DNA from: Desulfurococcaceae archaeon
Lineage (GTDB): Archaea > Thermoproteota > Thermoprotei_A > Sulfolobales > Desulfurococcaceae
Length of the DNA: 24,741 nucleotides
Direction of reading: 5' to 3'
NCBI GenBank assembly: GCA_020832865.1
Contig: JAJHRJ010000002.1
Span: forward strand, 1 to 24,741
Both the position numbers and the translations under genes were made by a program. Below, one piece after another: positions 12,371 through 21,300 of the stretch. The notes under the pieces are model-generated. The model worked only from the letters and a program-made list of their open reading frames with translations. It made no database searches and was not told where the DNA came from. Within the stretch, counting starts at the first letter, position 1. Each line of letters starts with the position of its first letter.

Positions 12371-14260
12371 ATGGCGCTTCGTAGCGATATACTCGCTTCT
12401 TCAGGGACAAGAGTGCCCTTAATGGGTAATGAGGCAATAGCACGCGGAGTAATAGAAGCTGATGTGAGAGTTATAGTTGGATACCCAGGTACCCCGTCAA
12501 GCGAGGTAATAATGACACTGCAGCCCGTGAGTAAACAGCTGGGAATCTATGCTGAATGGGCAGTTAACGAGAGGGTTGCATTCGAAATTGCACTTGGAGC
12601 ATCAATAGCTGGTGTTCGCTCCATGGCTACAATGAAGGCTCCAGGACTAAACGTCGCCTCAGATCCGCTTCTCTCATCTGCGTACTGTGGTATTGAACGT
12701 GGTCTGGTTGTGCTCGTAGCAGATGACCCTGGACCGCACACAACACAGACAGAGCAGGATAGTCGCTGGTACGCTAAGCTCGCAAAATTACCCATGATCA
12801 GTCCCTCTAATCCTCAAGAGGCAAAGGACTTTACTAAGATAGCTTTTGATATTAGCGAGGATCTAGGAATACCAGTAATACTTAGAACAACAACCAGGGT
12901 TAATCACACTATTTCTGACGTCATACTGGGAGAAGTAAGGAAAATCCAGCAGAGCGTAAAGCTTGTTAAAGATGAGGCTAGATTTGTGAGAGCGGGTATG
13001 ACATGGAACCTTGAAAGGCACAGGTGGCTTAATAGTAGATTAAAGCTCGCCGAGGACATCGCGGCCAAGTACTCGCTGAACAGTAGTATTGGTTACGGGG
13101 ATATCTGCGTAGTAACAGAGGGTATTGCACACGAGTACGTAGCTGAGGCTCTAGAAGAGCTAGGCCTACTAGACAGAGTAAGAGTTATTAAACTGGGACT
13201 TCTCTACCCTACTCCAAGGAGATTCCTAGCAGAAAACCTCGCACAATGCAAGACTATTCTAGTCGTAGAGGAGCTTGACCCGTTCCTAGAGGAGCACGTC
13301 AAGATTATTCTACACGAAGGCAATATACGCGCTCATGTATATGGTAAATACAGTGGGCACTTTCCACTTGAAGGAGAACTAAGTAAGAACCTGGTGAAAA
13401 AAGCCTTAGAGGATGTTCTGAGGGGTAGTACTTCCTCTTCTTTCAGCGAGGAGAGGTCTCCTCTAAGTCCTCAAGATCTCCCACTTAGACCTCCACCGCT
13501 ATGTCCAGGATGTCCCCACAGGTTTTCATTTATTGCTCTAAAAATAGCTCTCTCTAAGAGAGGCTATAAGTTATCAGAGGTACCAGTGTTCGGGGACATA
13601 GGGTGCTACGCGCTTGCCGTCTACCCCCCTATAAGTATGCTGTGGACAGAGCACAGTATGGGAGCTAGCATATCTATGGCTATAGGCGCCAAGATCGCTG
13701 GGTACGACAAGCCTGTCATAGCCGTTATAGGTGACTCCACATTTTATCACGCAGGTATACAGCCCCTCATCGAAGCCGTTAACAAGAATGTCAATATACT
13801 CGTCTTAATCCTAGACAACAACGTAGTAGCTATGACAGGTCACCAGTCTACGCCGGCGTGGAGTTTAAGTGAGAGTGGAAGACCTCTACGACCAGTTAAT
13901 ATTGAGAGTATTGTGAAGTCCACTAACCCCGATTTCCTAGCGACTATTGACCCCTATAACCTCGATGAGATGATCTCACTGATCAGCGAGGTCATCGACA
14001 AGCCAGGTGTAAAAGTCATAATTGCTAAGCATCCCTGTGCACTATTAGAGAGGCGAACGCGTAAAGTAGAAAAGAAGTACTATGTGAACACCTCTACATG
14101 TAAAGGCTGTAGAGCGTGTATTACGGCCACTGGTTGCCCAGCTATCATTATGGAGGGCAATATGGCTAGAATAGTACTAGAAGACTGTAATGGATGTGGT
14201 CTCTGCACTAGATTCTGCCCATATAGAGCAATTAAACTTCTTCAAGGTGATTCTGCGTGA
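12371..14260 (+). CDS. iorA: Indolepyruvate:ferredoxin oxidoreductase, alpha subunit
   Basis: IOR oxidises arylpyruvates from aromatic amino acid transamination to aryl-acetyl-CoA, reducing ferredoxin. The 629 residues show the N-terminal pyrimidine-binding domain (GNEAIARGVIEADVRVIVGYPGTPSSEV), the middle region, a TPP-binding domain (PPLCPGCPHR, GDIGCYAL, then GDSTFYHAG to LDNNVVAMTGHQ) and a C-terminal two-cluster ferredoxin: C577-x2-C-x2-C-x5-CP and C606-x2-C-x2-C-x3-CP. Length and order match IorA. ATG 12371 has a TATA-like AGATATACATAC 30-40 bases upstream and so is nearly leaderless. Its stop overlaps the iorB start. It marks peptide/amino-acid fermentation. Confidence 0.96.
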   Translation: MALRSDILASSGTRVPLMGNEAIARGVIEADVRVIVGYPGTPSSEVIMTLQPVSKQLGIYAEWAVNERVAFEIALGASIAGVRSMATMKAPGLNVASDPLLSSAYCGIERGLVVLVADDPGPHTTQTEQDSRWYAKLAKLPMISPSNPQEAKDFTKIAFDISEDLGIPVILRTTTRVNHTISDVILGEVRKIQQSVKLVKDEARFVRAGMTWNLERHRWLNSRLKLAEDIAAKYSLNSSIGYGDICVVTEGIAHEYVAEALEELGLLDRVRVIKLGLLYPTPRRFLAENLAQCKTILVVEELDPFLEEHVKIILHEGNIRAHVYGKYSGHFPLEGELSKNLVKKALEDVLRGSTSSSFSEERSPLSPQDLPLRPPPLCPGCPHRFSFIALKIALSKRGYKLSEVPVFGDIGCYALAVYPPISMLWTEHSMGASISMAIGAKIAGYDKPVIAVIGDSTFYHAGIQPLIEAVNKNVNILVLILDNNVVAMTGHQSTPAWSLSESGRPLRPVNIESIVKSTNPDFLATIDPYNLDEMISLISEVIDKPGVKVIIAKHPCALLERRTRKVEKKYYVNTSTCKGCRACITATGCPAIIMEGNMARIVLEDCNGCGLCTRFCPYRAIKLLQGDSA

Positions 14261-14853
14261 GGAAGACGGTTAATATACTAGTAGCCTCTGTGGGAGGGCA
14301 AGGAGGTCTCACTCTCTCACGCGTAATAGCCCGTGCATCTGTTCTAAATGGCTTCAGTGTGAGAACCGCTGAAACTCTGGGAATGTCTCAGCGCTATGGG
14401 AGCGTAGTGAGCTATGTGAGACTAGGAGACTCTGTGAAGTCACCACTATTTGAGCTGGGAGAAGCCGACTACATTCTAGGACTTGAACTAGTCGAGACAC
14501 TTAGGAGAATACATTACGCTTCAAGCAATTGTGTCGTAATAGTAGCTGATGAGTACAAGCCCTCATACGCTCAGAGCACGAAGTACCCGGCGCTGAGAAC
14601 AAGTGATCTAGTGGAAAAGATGAGGCTAGTGTGGAAGAGAACGCTTATTATCCCCGCCAGAAAACTGGCTGAGAGAGCTGGTAGCGTAAGGGCTCTAAAC
14701 ATGGTTATTCTAGGTGCTTTTAACGCGGTGGCTAACTTACTGAGCAGAGTGAGTGTTGAGAGCGCTATTAGGGAGGTGCTTTCCGACTACGCGATCTCGG
14801 CGTCTCTTAGAGCATATGAGCTGGGCTTTGAGTATGCTCAGCAAGCACGATAG
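14257..14853 (+). CDS. iorB: Indolepyruvate:ferredoxin oxidoreductase, beta subunit
   Basis: A 198-residue subunit homologous to the gamma domain of pyruvate:ferredoxin oxidoreductase, partner of IorA. It opens with NILVASVGGQGGLTLSRVIA (glycine motif at 13-17), then TAETLGMSQRYGSV and EADYILGLELVETLR, all typical of IorB. The GTG start overlaps the iorA stop (GTGA), so the subunits are co-translated. Its last 16 bases overlap the convergent small zinc-protein gene. Confidence 0.96.
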   Translation: MRKTVNILVASVGGQGGLTLSRVIARASVLNGFSVRTAETLGMSQRYGSVVSYVRLGDSVKSPLFELGEADYILGLELVETLRRIHYASSNCVVIVADEYKPSYAQSTKYPALRTSDLVEKMRLVWKRTLIIPARKLAERAGSVRALNMVILGAFNAVANLLSRVSVESAIREVLSDYAISASLRAYELGFEYAQQAR

Positions 14854-15122
14854 ATATTAATGCCTGTTTTACATATCGTAAACACTCTACGAGAACACTT
14901 TCTTAAGGGGTTGATCTTAAAGAACACCCTCTGGTGCTCCCTACTAAGGTCAATGTAGCCTATAGAGTATTTAGCTAACTCCACGCTACACATACCGGGG
15001 TGACTTTTACAGAACTCCTCACATTTCGCTGCTAGTTCCAGGGTCTCATATAATAGCCCACAAACGCCGCAAGCATAGCACTTTAGATCACCAATTTCAA
15101 CAACGTAAACCAAATCTCTCAC
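14838..15122 (-). CDS. Small cysteine-rich zinc-binding protein
   Basis: This 94-residue protein carries K-C15-Y-A-C18-G-V-C21-G-LLYE, then AAKC34-EEF-C38 and H41-PGMC45-SVELAKYSIG. I recognise the same architecture, a C2H2-like knuckle followed by AxKCExxCxxHxxCSxEIxxxAI, in small proteins of bacteria and archaea with no assigned function. Those end soon after the last motif; here about 35 residues follow, including more cysteines near the end. GTG 15122 is near-leaderless below minus-strand CTTTAATAAG (about 15130-15140). Its 3' end overlaps iorB. Confidence 0.68.
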   Translation of the reverse strand: MRDLVYVVEIGDLKCYACGVCGLLYETLELAAKCEEFCKSHPGMCSVELAKYSIGYIDLSREHQRVFFKINPLRKCSRRVFTICKTGINIYRAC

Positions 15123-15188
15123 CTTAATTCACTTATTAAAGTTGTAACTTAAAGACCAGTATTCATAATGCGAAGAAGATGTTCATTT

Positions 15189-15235
15189 TCAGCATGAGCT
15201 TTTCTTCACTCATCTGTTTTCGGATCCTTCATCAC
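15189..15235 (-). ncRNA. Box C/D guide sRNA candidate (all four boxes)
   Basis: On the minus strand the order and spacing fit an archaeal box C/D sRNA closely. C box GTGATGA (15235-15229, perfect); 12-base guide AGGATCCGAAAA; D' box CAGA (one change from CTGA); 3-base spacer; C' box GTGAAGA (one change); about 10-base guide AAAGCTCATG; D box CTGA (15192-15189, perfect). TGTT upstream of C and AACA downstream of D could form a short terminal stem. It lies in the gap between divergent genes. The mature RNA probably extends to about 15182-15243. Predicted rRNA or tRNA targets are 5'-TTTTCGGATCCT and 5'-CATGAGCTTT. Confidence 0.68.
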
Positions 15236-15242
15236 ATCAACA

Positions 15243-15253
15243 GATATTTATAA
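15243..15253 (+). promoter_or_regulatory. TATA box of the glutamine amidotransferase gene
   Basis: GATATTTATAA lies 37-47 bases upstream of ATG 15290, giving a predicted start near 15273 and a leader of roughly 15 bases. It sits just beyond the 5' end of the oppositely oriented guide RNA candidate. Confidence 0.45.
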
Positions 15254-15289
15254 TCCAATACGTGATTTTACCTCTTATTAGGGTTTTAT

Positions 15290-16126
15290 ATGTGTAGACT
15301 GCTAGCTTTAACCGGCAAAGAACTAGATGAGGGGGCTACCAGGCTGATCATTGAGGCTTTCGTGGAAAGTAGTAAACATGACCCATACTATGAGAGACTC
15401 TCCGGTGGCAGGTATTACACGCATGACGATGGCTGGGGGCTTACAGCTGTAGGTTTAATTAATGATAAACCTACAGTTGCTCGTCATAATTCTCTTGAAC
15501 CTATTTACCATGAGGCCTCAAAGCGCGTATTAGATCTCTTTATACAGAGGATCTCGAGATACCATATCCTCTACTTAATACTACACTCACGTAAGGGTTC
15601 TCTCACTGAGCCTTATGGATTAGAGTACACACACCCATTTATGAGAATTAGTGAGAAGTGTGCTGCGTGGTTTGCACATAATGGTGGAGCTAATAAAGAG
15701 GAATTGGCTAGAAAGCTGGGAGTAAACCCGTGGTTAAGAGTGGACTCTGAGCTTCTAGGGCACTATATTATGGATAACGTGTTTAACTGTGTTGAGAGTG
15801 GAGGAAACGTGGATGAGTGTGTTAAGTCAGCTTACACTGAAGCGAGAAAGTATACTCTTCAGCGTAGTGCACTAAACACGGTTCTACTCTTGCTGGTTGA
15901 TACAAAGGCCTATCTCTACATTACACACTATGTTCAAGGTGAACTAGGCGAAGACAGGAAACAATATTACACTATAGTGTCTTACACTGGAGACAATTTA
16001 GCATTTGCCGGGTCAATAACGCTTAAAGAGTATTTACCATCAGAGTATAAGAACAAAGTCGTGTTCCTGGAACCCGGAGTTTACAGATTAGAGCCTGGTG
16101 CAGTAACTAAAATATGCAGCTTATAG
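15290..16126 (+). CDS. Class II (Ntn-type) glutamine amidotransferase family protein
   Basis: The protein begins M-C2-RLLALTG; after methionine removal Cys2 would be the N-terminal nucleophile of the Ntn-hydrolase glutaminase fold. Other conserved pieces are HDDGWGL (45-51), LHSRKGS, THPF and W-F-A-H-N-G-G (120-126). The 278 residues resemble the stand-alone YafJ/DUF-type amidotransferases, whose acceptor substrate is unknown. No synthetase domain is attached. The AcoX-like gene starts 24 bases downstream on the same strand and may be co-transcribed. It has its own TATA box and ATG. Confidence 0.85.
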   Translation: MCRLLALTGKELDEGATRLIIEAFVESSKHDPYYERLSGGRYYTHDDGWGLTAVGLINDKPTVARHNSLEPIYHEASKRVLDLFIQRISRYHILYLILHSRKGSLTEPYGLEYTHPFMRISEKCAAWFAHNGGANKEELARKLGVNPWLRVDSELLGHYIMDNVFNCVESGGNVDECVKSAYTEARKYTLQRSALNTVLLLLVDTKAYLYITHYVQGELGEDRKQYYTIVSYTGDNLAFAGSITLKEYLPSEYKNKVVFLEPGVYRLEPGAVTKICSL

Positions 16127-16150
16127 CGAGACCCTAGGCTGTAGTACTCC

Positions 16151-17260
16151 ATGGTTTTAAAGAAAATAGGCTTCATAGTAAACCCTATTGCTGGCATGGG
16201 TGGAGCAGTGGGTTTAAAAGGCACAGATGGAGAAGCCTACTTTGAGGCTTTGAGGCGTGGTGCCAAGCCCGTAGCACCTCTCAGGGCATTAGAGTTTCTA
16301 AACCACATTAAAAGCACACATTTCCACTTTATATCAGCACCCAGTATTATGGGCGAAGACTACGTTAAGATGAGTATACACGCCGATAAGCTACTTAGAG
16401 TTGTAGGAGCTATTAGTACACCGACGTCTAGAGAAGACACTATTAGGCTAGCTCGTGAAATTAGCGATCTAGTTGACTTGCTGGTATTCGTGGGGGGTGA
16501 TGGAACTGCTAGAGATATCTGCATAGCTATTGACTCTAAAATACCAGTAATAGGTGTTCCAAGTGGCGTAAAAATGTACAGTGCCATTTTTGCTCTAAAT
16601 CCGCAAGCCGCTGCTCAACTATTAGACTTTTACTTAAACGCTGAAGTGGAGTTCGTTGAGAGAGAGGTCTTAGACATCAACGAGGATGCCTTTAGGAGAG
16701 ATCAAATAGAGCTAAAACTGTTTTGCTACATGATAACGCCTGCGCATTCATTTCTACTACAGCCCTCTAAAACACTGTATGATAATGCCGACGAGGAGGC
16801 TTCTAAAGAGGCTATTGCCGAGTACCTTGTAGAGACAATGGAGCCAGGCGTCCCCTATATTCTAGGTCCAGGCTCTACTGTTAAAGCCGTGTGTAGAAAA
16901 CTGAAATTGAACTGTACACTATTAGGCGTTGATGTCTTAATTGACAAAGAGATATTAGTCCGTGATGCCTCCGAGAGAGATTTACTGAATATTATTGAAA
17001 ACTATGGTAGAATAAGGATCATTGTTTCTCCTATTGGACGCCAGGGATTTATATTTGGCAGAGGAAATCAGCAGATCTCACCTACAGTTCTAAAACGAGT
17101 AAATAAAGAAGACATTATCGTGGTGTGCACGAGTAAAAAAGCAAGAGAACTCTCACGCCTACTGGTAGATACTGGAGATGAGGAGGTCAATAATAAGCTT
17201 AGAGGCTACATGAAAGTATTAGTTGACTATAATAAGTTTCTAGTTATGAAAGTTGAGTAA
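16151..17260 (+). CDS. ATP-NAD kinase-like protein, AcoX/COG3199 type
   Basis: This 369-residue protein has a diacylglycerol/NAD-kinase fold. It opens with GFIVNPIAGMGGAVGLKGTDG, then has the nucleotide-binding G115-G-D-G-T-A-R-D followed by IPVIGVPSGVKMYSAIFA, the AcoX-type version of the motif. A large central region and LGVDVLID and SPIGRQGFIFGRGNQQISP complete the family pattern. Its physiological substrate is unresolved; NAD or a related metabolite is the usual guess. ATG 16151 follows the glutamine amidotransferase gene by 24 bases. aIF5A downstream has its own promoter. Confidence 0.85.
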   Translation: MVLKKIGFIVNPIAGMGGAVGLKGTDGEAYFEALRRGAKPVAPLRALEFLNHIKSTHFHFISAPSIMGEDYVKMSIHADKLLRVVGAISTPTSREDTIRLAREISDLVDLLVFVGGDGTARDICIAIDSKIPVIGVPSGVKMYSAIFALNPQAAAQLLDFYLNAEVEFVEREVLDINEDAFRRDQIELKLFCYMITPAHSFLLQPSKTLYDNADEEASKEAIAEYLVETMEPGVPYILGPGSTVKAVCRKLKLNCTLLGVDVLIDKEILVRDASERDLLNIIENYGRIRIIVSPIGRQGFIFGRGNQQISPTVLKRVNKEDIIVVCTSKKARELSRLLVDTGDEEVNNKLRGYMKVLVDYNKFLVMKVE

Positions 17261-17316
17261 AGGTAACGTATTAACGTGTAGACATGCTCTTGATCACTTG
17301 CTTTTTAATGAGTATA

Positions 17317-17325
17317 GTTATAAGC
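17317..17325 (+). promoter_or_regulatory. TATA box of aIF5A
   Basis: AGTTATAAG would start transcription near 17346, leaving a leader just long enough to hold AGGTGG (17349-17354) before TTG 17360. Confidence 0.45.
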
Positions 17326-17359
17326 TCACATCACCTAGTACACTGTTTAGGTGGGCTTG

Positions 17360-17758
17360 TTGAGTAAGACCTACACAACTGCAGGAGACCTCAAGGTTGG
17401 AAGTTTTATTATAATTGACGGGGAACCCTGCAGAGTAGTTGAAATTTCAAAGGCTAAAACCGGAAAACATGGTAGCGCTAAAGCAAATATTACTGCTGTC
17501 AGCCTCTTAACGAAGGCGAAGAAGGTTCTCGTAGTACCAGTAGACACGCAGGTTGAAGTTCCAATAGTAGAGAGGAGAGTAGGACAAGTAATAGCTGATC
17601 TTGGTGACAAGTTTCAGGTTATGGATGTTGAGACGTTTGAGGTTTTCGATGTACCAAAAGATCTCTTAGAGGAGGATTTAAAAGGTAAAATTACAGTTAA
17701 CATGGAGGTAGAGTATTGGCAAGTTCTAAATATGAGAATTATTACTAGACCACGTTAG
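17360..17758 (+). CDS. eif5A: Translation factor aIF5A (hypusine-containing)
   Basis: aIF5A binds the ribosomal E site and relieves stalling during elongation. The 132 residues contain the hypusination loop KAKTGK36HGSAKAN; K36 is the expected modification site. The N-terminal domain ([24 protein letters not shown]) and C-terminal OB fold are complete. I place the start at TTG 17360 ([12 protein letters not shown]), as in related crenarchaeal proteins, with AGGTGG five bases upstream; GTG 17351 overlaps that site. The gene stands alone, convergent with the 120-residue unknown gene. Confidence 0.97.
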   Translation: MSKTYTTAGDLKVGSFIIIDGEPCRVVEISKAKTGKHGSAKANITAVSLLTKAKKVLVVPVDTQVEVPIVERRVGQVIADLGDKFQVMDVETFEVFDVPKDLLEEDLKGKITVNMEVEYWQVLNMRIITRPR

Positions 17759-17807
17759 CTAAAACTAACTATGAATATGCCGACTTTACACGGGATCTCT
17801 TAGTGAG

Positions 17808-17816
17808 GAAAAAAGA
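17808..17816 (-). terminator. T-run terminator of the 17828-18190 gene
   Basis: The minus strand reads CTTTTTTCC (T's at 17814-17809) 12-20 bases past the stop codon, a typical archaeal T-run termination signal between convergent genes. Confidence 0.35.
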
Positions 17817-17827
17817 GTCTGCTTTAC

Positions 17828-18190
17828 TTATTCTATATCATCTGGTATGAATGCAGGTTTTTCTACAAGGGTGACTATGGGGACTGAAATACCTGGCTTG
17901 GGATGTTTTGAGAACTCAAATCTCTCCTCTCCACTATATAGAATAACATAGTTTGCACTAGTTACCTCGGATCCCGTAGACTCGTCGAAAGAGTAGTAAT
18001 AAAATATTGGTATTCCATAGTACTTGTAGTAGTCTCTAAATACGCCTAGTAGTCCAAGTACTACTTTGTTCTTGTAGTTGAACTTTATTAAATATGTAAC
18101 CCCATGTGACGGGATTATTGTAGAGGCCGTTAATCTAATTAAGTCGGCTAAACTCTGTGTTTTTATTGGCACTACTTTCTCCTCGATCAT
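17828..18190 (-). CDS. Conserved-looking protein of unknown function (120 aa)
   Basis: I do not recognise this protein. It is a soluble alpha/beta protein with no signal peptide or membrane segment. Features are a helical start (LADLIRLTASTIIP), strand-like YLIKFNYKNKVVLGLLGVF, a very tyrosine-rich middle (DYYKYYGIPIFYYYSFD), YVILYSG and a proline-rich end. It has an excellent ribosome site: GGAGGTG eight bases ahead of ATG 18190. It is transcribed from a 134-base gap behind reverse gyrase that contains a perfect inverted repeat. Its codon use resembles its neighbours, so transfer is not suggested. Confidence 0.75.
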   Translation of the reverse strand: MIEEKVVPIKTQSLADLIRLTASTIIPSHGVTYLIKFNYKNKVVLGLLGVFRDYYKYYGIPIFYYYSFDESTGSEVTSANYVILYSGEERFEFSKHPKPGISVPIVTLVEKPAFIPDDIE

Positions 18191-18242
18191 TTAAATCCCA
18201 CCTCCAGCAACTTGGGGTGAGTTGTATTCCGTGTTTATCTAT

Positions 18243-18272
18243 CTATTATTGTCCCTTATTACTCAATAATAG
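18243..18272. repeat. Perfect 9-base inverted repeat upstream of the 120-aa gene
   Basis: CTATTATTG (18243-18251) and CAATAATAG (18264-18272) are exact reverse complements separated by 12 bases. They lie between the reverse gyrase stop and the 120-residue gene, 53-82 bases ahead of its ATG. They could form an operator, promoter element or RNA hairpin at the 3' end of the gyrase transcript. Confidence 0.5.
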
Positions 18273-18324
18273 TCTAATTCGCTGCACGGTTCAAAAGTGC
18301 ATTTTACGTGAAGAGGTCATGTAG

Positions 18325-21300
18325 TTAACCGATATTGTTGACAATACACTCTCTTATTTTGTCAATATTGCCTTCTTGTATGGAGTAGAGGGCTTTACTT
18401 GAGAGTTCTCTATACTTTTCCCACAGCATTGTAGTAATAGTCTCCAGTACGATTTTCTTAGTGGTCTCGCTTTCTATCCATTCTATGTCCTCGTGTATTT
18501 TACTGAGTACTTCTTGATAGTCTATTTTACCGTCTTCAACCATGCTCATCGCCTCTTCAAGTTGTCTTGTAACTCTCACGTCTACTTTTTCTCCAAATGC
18601 CCTTTTCAGGAACTCATAGACAAATCGACCTCTCTCTGTTACTAGTAAGGCCTGTATTTTTCCTTTTACTTCAACGTAGTTTCTGTCAATCAACGTGTCT
18701 ATTATCTTAGCGTAGGTGCTGGGTCTTCCTATCTCGTTTTCTTTCATCCACCTGACCACGTCATGAAATCTGGGTAATGGGTACTGTATGCGCTTTGAGT
18801 TCTCTACGTCAACATAGCCTGTGATCACCTTCTTCTCCGACTCCACAACGAGCTTCCCAGTAAATTCTAAGTTCACATATATGTCTAAATAGCCCTTAAC
18901 AACAGGTTCACATATGTTCTCTACTTCGCGTGTGAAATTATTTATTTTAACTCTTAGTTTCTGTGTTAAGACCTGTGCAGGGATCATTTGACTTGCAATA
19001 AATCTCCTGAATATTAGGTCGTAAAGCCTCATGTGTTCTCTTGTAAACTTGCCAGGCACTACAATAGCGCCCTCTCTTATAAGTTCATATAGCCTGTCCG
19101 CATCAATAGGTCTTGTAGGTCTAATCGCCTCGTGTGCTCCACCAGCACCCCAAGTTCTAGGCTTAAACACGAGCTTATAGTCACCACTGTATTTATACTC
19201 AAGGAACTGCCTAGCCACCTCAATTCCTACATCACTAACCCTAGTGCTATCTGTTCTATGATAAGTTATTAGACCCCACTCGAAGAGATCCTGAGCTAAG
19301 CTCATTGTCTTACTAGTTGAGAAACCGAGTTTACGTGATGCCTCCTCAAGTAACATATCAGTTGTAAACGGTGGAGGTGGAGAAATCTCTTTCACTTTCT
19401 CCTCGAGAACCTCTATGAGTACATTAATTATTTTCGGTTCCTTTACGATTTTACCGTCATCCCCTATTATTCCAGCTTCCTTAGCCTCTGCATAATTTAA
19501 CGTGAGGGGGGGTAGTTTTCCTCCACGCTCGAGAACGACGTGTACGAGGTACTTAGAGCACTTCACATCTCTACTCTTATCAAACTCGCTCAGAATATAC
19601 CCTAAGACTGGTGTCTGAACTCTACCAGCACTAAGGTTACGGTTAGGTTTACAGCAGTCCTCGATGTTCTTCCATCCACGAGTCAGCAAATAGTATGCAC
19701 AGTAAGCTGGCCAAACAGCTCTCTGCACTATTTCAGAGAGAGCAAAACCCAGCCACCTGTCCTCTACACGCCTAACTATTTGAGACTCTACGCGTTTAAC
19801 GTCAAATTCACCAGGCTTTGCGAGCGCGCTGAGAATAGCTCTTCTCGTTACTTCATGAAACTCCACTCTGTAGATCTTCTCAGCGTAAGGTTCTAGTAGA
19901 ACTCTAATGTCCCAGCCGATCTTCTCGCCTTCAGCATCCGGGTCTGTGCCTATTAGCACAATGTCCGCTTCACTAGCCAATTTTCTAAGAACCTCTATGA
20001 TCCCTCGTTTACGTGTTATTTCAACAGGAGATCCGCATTTTGGACAAATGCCTTGTTCTTCAACCTCATCTGTGAATTGATGTCCACGAGCACACGTCTT
20101 TATATCCGTATATACTGGAATGTATCTTTTATTTATCTTGATAACGCCATACAGGTGATCCGTGTTTTTAGCTTCGGGAAGCTTCTCATCAACTACCAGG
20201 TCGTAGACATGCCCTCCTGTAGCGATCACTGTAACTATATATTTGCCTATTGTGACCTCGTATGCTCTCACATTATTCTCAAATACTCTCACACTCGGCT
20301 TACCGAAGAAATTCGCTATTGTCCGCGCCTTATTAGGTGACTCTACAATAAAGAGCACTGTTTTAACCAAGTCAAGTGCACCTATCGGCGCTACTTTACC
20401 TGAGAGGATCTCTGCTACTCTGACCCTCTCACCCGATATCTCCTCAATAACGCGCTCAAGTTCAATTTCCCTGAGCTCATATATCTTGAAGTCTTCGAAA
20501 ATCCACCTCATTCTAGAAGTAAGTCCTCTTAGTAGTCTTACATCATCTACAACCAGTACTGAGAGACCCTTAGTGATGCCTCCTGGATAGAGCCGTGAAC
20601 ACCTTCCACTAGCCTGTATGTACGTCGCGACATCTGGTATTAAAATATACATGGAATCTCCTTCTCTAATGACGGCTACTTCACCTAGCTGACTCAGCCT
20701 GCTCCAGACTTCCTCTTTACTGAGTTTTTCACGTAGAATTCCAGATGCTCTGATCAGGTCTCTTAAAAGAGAGTTTTTCTCATCGTATTGACCAGTTGAT
20801 ATAGCCTTAATATATTCTTCTCTAAGCCTCATGAGAGCTCCTTGAGACATTAACCTTAATCTGCGTGAGAGCCTCCCAATAAGTGCATCTATTTCCTCTC
20901 TCTCGCCTTCTTCTACAACATCCCGGATTACAACTAGCATCCTGAGGATGTCCAGTGGAGATACAGTCTCGAGCCTAGAGCTGAATTTGTGCCTTGGTAC
21001 ACCTGCAAACACCACGTATTTAACTCTGGTAGGTAAGTCTACACCTCGAACCATAGTGCCATAGTATGTTGCAACCCCCACTAGGCAATTATATTCTCCC
21101 CTCGCAAAGGCCTCTATTAACTCAGCAGACTTCCCAGCGTGAAATGCCTCTGCCTTAATCCCTGCTTCTCTCAGTTTTAATACTAGGTACTCAGCATATT
21201 CTATACCCCTATCTACTGGTACAAACACTAAGAATCCGTCTTTAAGCTTCAGCGCTAACTCTACGACTACGTCTTCAACGCTGCGCTGAGGACTCGGGGC

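Noticed and set aside
16360..16587. Minus-strand frame inside the AcoX-like gene, and similar antisense frames at 6813-7235, 9535-9750, 12547-12795, 17371-17610, 21317-21790, 22597-22911 and 24101-24382
   Set aside because: All lie opposite well-supported genes and show low-complexity, serine/threonine-rich shadow composition.
17316..17338. Minus-strand GTGATGT as another box C/D RNA near aIF5A
   Set aside because: The C box has a mismatch and no CTGA follows at a suitable distance.
20053..20590. Plus-strand open frames inside reverse gyrase
   Set aside because: They are antisense shadows of strongly conserved gyrase sequence, with no ribosome site or recognisable family.
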